From contig JAJKFL010000013.1 of NCBI GenBank assembly GCA_021186555.1, positions 15,431,243-15,495,242 of the forward strand: DNA of 64,000 nt, given 5' to 3'. The notes beneath the pieces were generated by a model, which was not told where the DNA came from, did no database searches, and saw nothing but the letters and a program-made list of their open reading frames with translations. Position numbers and translations under genes: made by a program. The stretch is from Reticulitermes speratus. Its lineage: Eukaryota; Arthropoda; Insecta; Blattodea; Rhinotermitidae. This document shows positions 57,056 through 64,000 of this stretch, piece after piece; the first letter of the stretch is position 1, and the number at the start of each line of letters is the position of its first letter.

Positions 57056-59425
57056 TAGGCCCATATAAGGCCCTACGCTTTCTAGATCTTGTTACTTGTT
57101 CGTAGTGGTTGATAAGCTTCTTATTCTGCTATTCATAGGATAGAAAATGATTTGGGCTCTATAGTTGTTCTTGACACAATGTCAAAATAACCCCCAAAGT
57201 CTGTTAGAAATCGAAACTGAATCACGAAAACTAGAGTTAATGTCCATCATAGATTAGTATAATATTTATCATAAATATCATCAGCACTAAATTTGTCGAG
57301 TTTGGTAGTTAAGGCCTGTTTTCTACGAATTCCTAAAAGAGTATCGTCTTTAGTTTCACTAAAGTATTACTGCCCGTAAGTCACGACCAGGCACAGGTTC
57401 CCCACAAGGCGTTGACCTGCTTTTAAAAAAATAATGTTCACTGACGTGATATACGGCTCCTATAGTAGATCGGTCTGACATTATCACGTCGTAAATGACT
57501 GGGCAATAAATCTCTTAATACTTTGTTTCGCTGCCAATGACTCTGATCCAGTTTATATTTAGGAGATCGACTTGTTTGCTTATGGTTATATTACATATAT
57601 GGCTGGTTGGAAAAACGTCAGACGGGTTTCAAAACTGCGCATATGCTTCAGGTATAATGAACAATTGAAAGATGTAAGTTGACCTAAATTGTTTTTAAAG
57701 ATCTGGTTCGTACCGTAAACACATTCTGATTCCGTTGTAAAAACCAATCAGCTAATGCAGTATGGGAAAGTAACTTTTATATCTTCTGAGATCTACAAAA
57801 GACATAAAACCACGCTGTGTGCAGAAAGAAGAATTGTTTAATGTTAAAGTTTTGAAACTGAGCTTCAAAGGGTTAAACCCATTTACAAATCTAATTCACA
57901 ATAAATAGGCTGCCATATGACAATGAAATTTATGGTGGTTTATTTAAAAATGCTAAATCACCAGTTTATAAGTGACAAATAGTTCACCAATCCTAAAATA
58001 TTCAGAATTTCAAATACTAAATAAGCCTTATCTTTGTCCCGTTAATATCTGGGTTATCAAATGACGTTTTACCTGAAATTTATTTGGAATGAAATTTGTT
58101 GAGACCATAAAATCGTGTACCTTAAATTTAAAAAGAAAAAAGCAAGCGGGTTCAACAAATTTCAAGGTGCAGTCCATGTATTTGTTTGGAGGTACTGACG
58201 GTAGTTACAATGAGAAACACCCAGGTCATCAATGGCCTGGTAGTCTGTTTCATCCACCCTACATAAATCATTCGTGCTGTCATTTATGGTAACCCGTTCA
58301 GCTGCTTTAGATACTGTCCTTTAAAACCAGGAGCTGCTTTCTGTAATGACGTTTTATCATATGACAGTACAGAAGTTTATGATAATCAAACTGAGTCCCA
58401 CCTAGGAAACTTCCAAATAATCCTTCACGATATGAACTTTAACTCAGGAGTAGATATCGCTACTCATGTTTAAAAAATAGGAAGAAACCAAGCTATCTCC
58501 AAGGTCAGGAGGACATAGCAGATGACTGTTAAACAGGTCAAGAACTTACCTCCTTTCAGACACAAAACGCCCCATCATCACCATATTAATATAACGTGGC
58601 CACTGTACATTATCCTAAACCAATTCGATATAATCCACATTTTATAACAGATTGCGTTTATGTTGATCTTCTAGTTATGTCTGTCTTACTCCTAGGTTTC
58701 TCAAGTTACTAACCTATTGAACTTTTAATACAAGTGTGTACACAATTTTTCATTTGCTATTTGTGCAACATGTAGGTCCAGATTATTTTTGTTTATTTAA
58801 TTACATTAATAATATTACCTGAGGGGTACACACCATAATGATACTTATTTCCTAATTTTTACAGCTGCTAGCCACTTACACATAGTTCAAACAATATACT
58901 TATCACTAAGTTCTCAATAACCCTCAATATATACACTTTCTTAGAATACAAAGCAATTTTTGTACCAATAATAACAACAGGTTAATCATCGTTTATCCAC
59001 CTATCAAATGGTTTCGATACTATTCTTCCTACCCGTAATTAAGGATGTGTTTATTCCTTTAATATTATTAATCTTTTTAATATTTGAAAGTAATCTTGCA
59101 TATTAACCCATAAAATGATCGTTTACATGTATTTAGACGCACGCACCAATTTTCTTTTTGGGAAATCATCAATCTCCAGTTAGCAATTAGTTTCGTACAT
59201 AAGGCTGCGCCGTACCAGCTCGGCAACTTCTCCGACACCATAGTGAAGCGTGATAGCGGGAGTAACAGGCGTTATCACTTGGCATTTGTATGTGACGCAC
59301 ATAATTATGTCATATTTATTTACTTAATATCTTAATGTGTACTTCCGGTAACATAGGTTTAATAAGCACTAACCGTTACATTACAAATGTATCCTATACA
59401 GAAAATAATTATTACTTGGCCGACT
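57056..59425. other. no gene seen
   Basis: Only the short dispersed motif at 59219 (CGGCAACTTCTCCGACA). 60120-62640 and 63050-64000 hold no recognised feature either. Confidence 0.55.
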
Positions 59426-59429
59426 TGTG

Positions 59430-60115
59430 TCCATCCAAAAGAATCTCTTCAGAACACAAAAATGTGAGATATTCATTCCTTCTGTAGTCTCTTTTACGAC
59501 AGGTCCGTAGTCTCTTCCAATGCGAGTTCTCCACATAGTGCGATCTAGTGCTTCCTCTTTCAATTTCCAGTATCTTCTCTTTTCCTTAAGGTCATCCAGT
59601 AGCTTTTTACTCCTTCTTCCTCGTCTTCCCGTCATTTCTATCCTTCCCTCTAACTTTCCTTCAATCACGTGTTTTAGAAGGCAGTTTCTACGCAAGATGT
59701 GACAATCCAGTTAGCCTTTCTTCTTTTTATTGTATGTAGGATATTCCTCTCCTCCTTGACTCTGTGTAATACTTCTTCATTTATCACACGATCCTGATCT
59801 TCTCCATTCTTCTCCAACACCTCATTTCAAAATGTTCCAGGTATTTCTGATCTGCTTCCCGAAGTGTCCACGTTTCAGCACCATACAAAGCTATGTTCCA
59901 AATGTAGCACATTACTAGTTTCTTCCTTAAATTTTAATCCAGTTTGCTCGTGAAAAGAGTCTTCTTCTTGTTAAAAGCTGCTTTTGCAATGGCAATTCTA
60001 GATTTAATTTCACGTGTATACCTTGTATCATTTGTTATCATGCTACCCAAATAATTGAAATATTCCACATTCTCCAATTGTGAGACATTACACAACACTA
60101 AATAACAGGGAATGT
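59430..60115 (-). mobile_element. LINE C-terminal fragment
   Basis: Minus-strand frames read SQLENVEYFNYLGSMI and KSRIAIAKAAFNKKKTLFTS near 60110-59934, then RRNCLLKHVIEGKLEGRIEM and KKLLDDLKEKRRYWKLKEEA at 59695-59500. This is the tail of an endonuclease/reverse transcriptase LINE common in insects. The connecting part has shifts and stops. Confidence 0.75.
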
Positions 60116-62642
60116 ATGCAACAGTGAGACTAGAGAAAAGATGTGTACACAATATACACGAAACATGATTCTGACGTAAAATAATTACAATCATAATATA
60201 TTATTATATTTCAGAATTAAAAGTTTAAAATTTCACAAAGACTCGCTATAGGCTCTACGGAAAATTGCATGTTTCATACGCAACAAGCCCTACTTACGAT
60301 TTGTCTGCCTATTATGACAACAAGAATTGCAGGAATGTTAAGCAAATTTTATATCATACACCTATTACGATCTTGATCCACATTTACCTAAACGCGAATG
60401 TCATTGTAATGTTAATATATCATCTTGATGTTAATGGTGTTGCTGAAGTGAATTTCAATATTAATTACTTATTATGGACTGTTACAACTCGAACTACAGT
60501 GTGGTGACCCAGAAAATAATTCGATTTTATTGCAGAAATTGGGCATGTAAAATTCTTCGTTTAAAGAAAATTATTTAGTGGTGTTTATGAAATATTAATT
60601 GTACTTTATTTATTATTGTACTTGAACTTAAAAGACACCAGTTCGGTTTATAATATTTTGGTGAGACACTGTGAAAAACGCATAGGCTGCAGGATACTTG
60701 GATTGGTTCTTAAAACAAACCAGCTGAAGAGATAAAATTATAAACCTTCTAAAGGTGAAAACACAGTGGTCTATAAACACGCAGTAGCTTAGCGAAGCGA
60801 CAGTCTAATGCTTTATTTCCATCGGCTGTGGTGTTGTTTCTTTCAAGGCTAGCTATTTCGAGAATGTTATATGTCGTGCAATATTGAAAGTGCCTCCCAC
60901 AAAATAAGAATTCCAAAAGGAAGCATTCATCAACGTACTTCAATAGAAAGAATATTTCAAAATAAAGTAAAAATGAGACGAAACTTTGTCTTCTGTTTGA
61001 GAGACTTTGCGCTAAATCAAGAATATTATACGACGAACAGCAATCAACCTTTATTAATCAGAATTAAGACAGCACAAAATGTGATGTGAGGTACTTTATT
61101 GTATGAGGCAGGACATGCGTATTGACGCACAGCTTCTTCATTATCTATCTGCAACGAGTACCAATAAAATAAAAGCGGATTCCGAGCCACTACATTCAGC
61201 AACAATTAAAACTATATATTACTAACTAAAAAGGTTTCCTAAGATTTCGCCTTATATTATCTCTTTCTTGGTGTTTCAAGCCGAACCTAACAAGACACTT
61301 TCGCAAATTTTCAACGCTTTTCCTACTGTCTCCATTTATCGCTTATTTCAGTATACTACGTATAGTAGCCCTCAAAGTTTTCCGTCTTAGTTTCTGCCTA
61401 AACTTAATTACAAACATTGCTACACGACGTGTTGAAAAATCGAATATGAGGACTGTACCTCGTGGTTAATAATAAGATGATAGTCTACAGGAGATCACTG
61501 ATGTTGTAGACTAATTAATCACTGCCATTTGCAGAAGTATCTTTTTTACAAAATAAAAATTAGTCTTGTAAACTCTTGATAAACCTGGAACGTGTAACTA
61601 ACGACACTTCATCTACATATTCAATCTACGCTTTACAGAAGTGTTTAAAGTATTACGCAGTAAGTACGTGATATAAATACTTGATTTTAATTAATATAAA
61701 ACGTGGGGTGCTCGGTTAGTTTTAGAGGAGCCACATCGTAAAAAGTATTTATGCATTGCATTTAATACAGCTGTGCCTGAATACGACGTGCTTGAGTTTA
61801 AATATATAGCACTAACATTACTAAAAAATAATAAAATATAGTTGCTCAGACAAGTGTGTATATGCATGTACATATGTCTATATATATGTATTCGCATGTA
61901 AGTTTTTATATTTGGCCACCTTATTCCAATTCATCAACTTACACTAACGGCACAATCAGAACTGCAACAATTTAGCCAATGTGGAAAACCGCACAGGCCT
62001 GTCAATGCTGCAGCAACAATGTTAATCATGACAGCATGTACACTGCGGAATTTTGCTATTGATTTATGTGGTGCCCGGTCCGCCATCATATGCAGACTTC
62101 GTCGACTATTTCAGGTGCCGCAGTATGTTTATTGCTACTCTGACCGCAACATTCATCACTGCCGCCAGGTATCTCTATGGTCCTGTCTTGTTGCACGACA
62201 CATTGTTCTGTTACACAAAAAAATGTCTAATTTAACTTGAATTAATAAATGAACAAATAGTTGTGAAGATCATATTTGATTCGAGGAAGAATAATAGAAA
62301 TCGAGGGATGTATTTTTATGGGAGTGGAAGAGAGAGGGCTAAGCACAAAAATATAGTGTTACAATCCACCATGGAATAAGAGGGATCCTTGTTAGATTAA
62401 TATCTTACTCCTGTGATTATATGTTTCATCATCTGCACAACATCAGAGATTAACTTGAACAGCGCCTTCAGTGATAAACGCAAATTATATATCCGAAATA
62501 CTTTCAAATTTCCTCAGCCCAAAGCTGATAATAACCACAAAATGTGGAAAAGAATGACACAATAAGTAAAGAAAATATCGGCTGGAAAGGGGAAGAGGAT
62601 GAAATGTTACACGTAACTGTACGAAATCTGTTGCGATAAATA

Positions 62643-63047
62643 CAGGGCATACACAAAAGAATGGTGCGGTTTCAAAAGTAAATAAAAAATTTATGTCTCA
62701 CATTACACGGGCACAACATACACCTTCAGCGGCGGCAACTATCCAAGTTTCTCATGCGCTACCAGCAGTTCGCTTCTCATGCTTACTGCGTGGCCGCGGG
62801 GCCAGTTTCAAAGATGGCGTTGCAGCAGGAGAAGGCTTTCTGTGTGCTACACCGGGTCTGGAATGAGTTTGATTACCGTGTGGATGTGTGTCGTGTGACC
62901 CAGGGTGCACACATTGAAGGATTGTAATTACCAAATGAGAAACTTGGACAGTTGCCGCCGCTGACGGTGTATGTTGTGCCCGTGTAAGGTGAGAAATACA
63001 TTTTTTATTCACTTTTGATACCGCACCATTCTTTTGTGTATGTCCTG
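62643..63047 (+). mobile_element. Tc1/mariner-type internal-deletion element with long inverted ends
   Basis: A 405-bp element with inverted arms of about 115 bp (62641-62755 and 62935-63049, some 10 mismatches) and TA at each end, as expected for Tc1/mariner targets. Between the arms, from ATG at 62814, a 38-codon frame reads MALQQEKAFCVLHRVWNEFD, then YRVDVCRVTQGAHIEGL and stop. The first part matches the start, and VWNEFDYRVDVCRVT..AHIE the end, of insect transposases with an N-terminal EKAFCVLE helix-turn-helix. The middle of the transposase is gone, with the two ends joined in frame. Confidence 0.85.
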
Positions 63048-64000
63048 TATATTTAAATAAGAGTAAGGATCAAGAAGAAGAGAAAATATTAAATGTTACC
63101 ATGCTGTTGACCTAGAGAAATAGGACAAGAATATAGGCGGCCAAAACAAGAAATTTTAGAAACGCAGGTGGGACACGTGCATGGATAAAGCCTAAACCAC
63201 AGTGGTTTGATGGAAGAACAGATAATGAGGAAGACGATTGGACAGATTTTGAATGTGCCTATAAGACCTAAGGACTCAATAAGTTGAAACCACAAGAAAA
63301 ACAAAGAACATATTTTGATTTAAATATTAATTACGGAACTTAATACTAATAACAATTATTGTTAATTTCCTAAAAATGTCAGTTAATTTCGTATTGAATG
63401 TGGTTCAGTAGAGCATTCAATTCTAAGTAACAAAAATATATTTTTGAATAAATAAGAATGAGCGATTATCCTGCACATAACAACTTACTGGGAAATATTA
63501 TTTCGCTTAATGGATTCCGTGTTTAACCTGGAAGGACTTTACCGTTAATTTCACACTCTCGTTAAACATATTCGTAAGAGTACCTCCCTTATAAACATAT
63601 GCTATGTACCCCTAGATTTCATTACTGTCACTGCCACAAATTAGCTTCGGCCAGCTTCATAAATCTAACTTCCACGCAGTATATTTCATTGTTAGAAGAT
63701 AAAAGAGTCTCTTCGGATGAATTCTTCGAAGCTCGGAAAAATTATCTGACATTTCATAGAGTGCAGTGTAAGTTTGAACTGTATCGTGTTAGAGGTGCGA
63801 GAAGTGACACAGTTTTAATTCATACCGATAAAAGAAAATATTACAATTTTAATATTTAAGATGTATAGTTTTAATTTAGAAAATACTTGGACCGAAAATA
63901 TCAATGCAGTGTACAGTAGCATAAATGGCGTCACAGAAATGTTTAAAAATAATTGCAGTATAAAGCCACTTCGCAATATCTGCGCTACAGAATAAAGCAA

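Overview
The window is a stretch of insect nuclear DNA. It is AT-rich, its genes have spliceosomal introns, and SINEs, LINE fragments, DNA transposons and fold-back repeats are scattered through it. Some of the SINE and LINE ends look like those I know from cockroaches and termites (Blattodea), but that assignment is from memory and is an inference. No bacterial features, rRNA, intact tRNA gene or CRISPR array were seen.

The one secure gene is the insect ankyrin gene Ank2 on the minus strand. Eight coding exons lie between 14825 and 1242 and join in frame, with GT-AG borders, into 459 residues. These are exactly the first 14 of the 24 ankyrin repeats of the membrane-binding domain. Repeats 15-24, the ZU5/UPA spectrin-binding part and the death domain must lie beyond position 1. 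The exon holding repeats 2-3 (11196-11328) is short and easily missed. Two tiny candidate first exons, each an ATG plus eight codons ending at a consensus donor in the phase exon 1 needs, lie upstream at 24198-24224 and 52833-52859. A minus-strand CCAAT/TATA core promoter is seen near 53.75 kb and a TATA/initiator pair near 34.72 kb. If these belong to Ank2, the 5' part of the gene covers about 40 kb with alternative promoters.

The rest is mostly mobile DNA. A decayed mariner lies in the intron between repeat exons 4 and 5. Five or six copies of a tRNA-derived SINE occur, several with clear target-site duplications, with further SINE families. A jockey-like LINE with a nearly whole reverse transcriptase lies at 42.6-44.6 kb, tail to tail with another LINE end, and many short LINE 3' ends are spread along the window. 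A 405-bp Tc1/mariner-type internal-deletion element at 62643-63047 has 115-bp inverted ends. A 15-copy 53-bp minisatellite lies at 50.1-50.9 kb.

The most interesting signal is a set of palindromic fold-back elements (25.4, 29.8 and 14.1 kb, with decayed relatives at 13.1, 18.5, 19.3, 22.6, 32.3, 32.7, 35.2 and 51.8 kb). The conserved core of their arms matches the catalytic core of a minimal type I hammerhead ribozyme of the kind known from Penelope-like retroelements. It is present as an inverted pair, so each strand carries one ribozyme.
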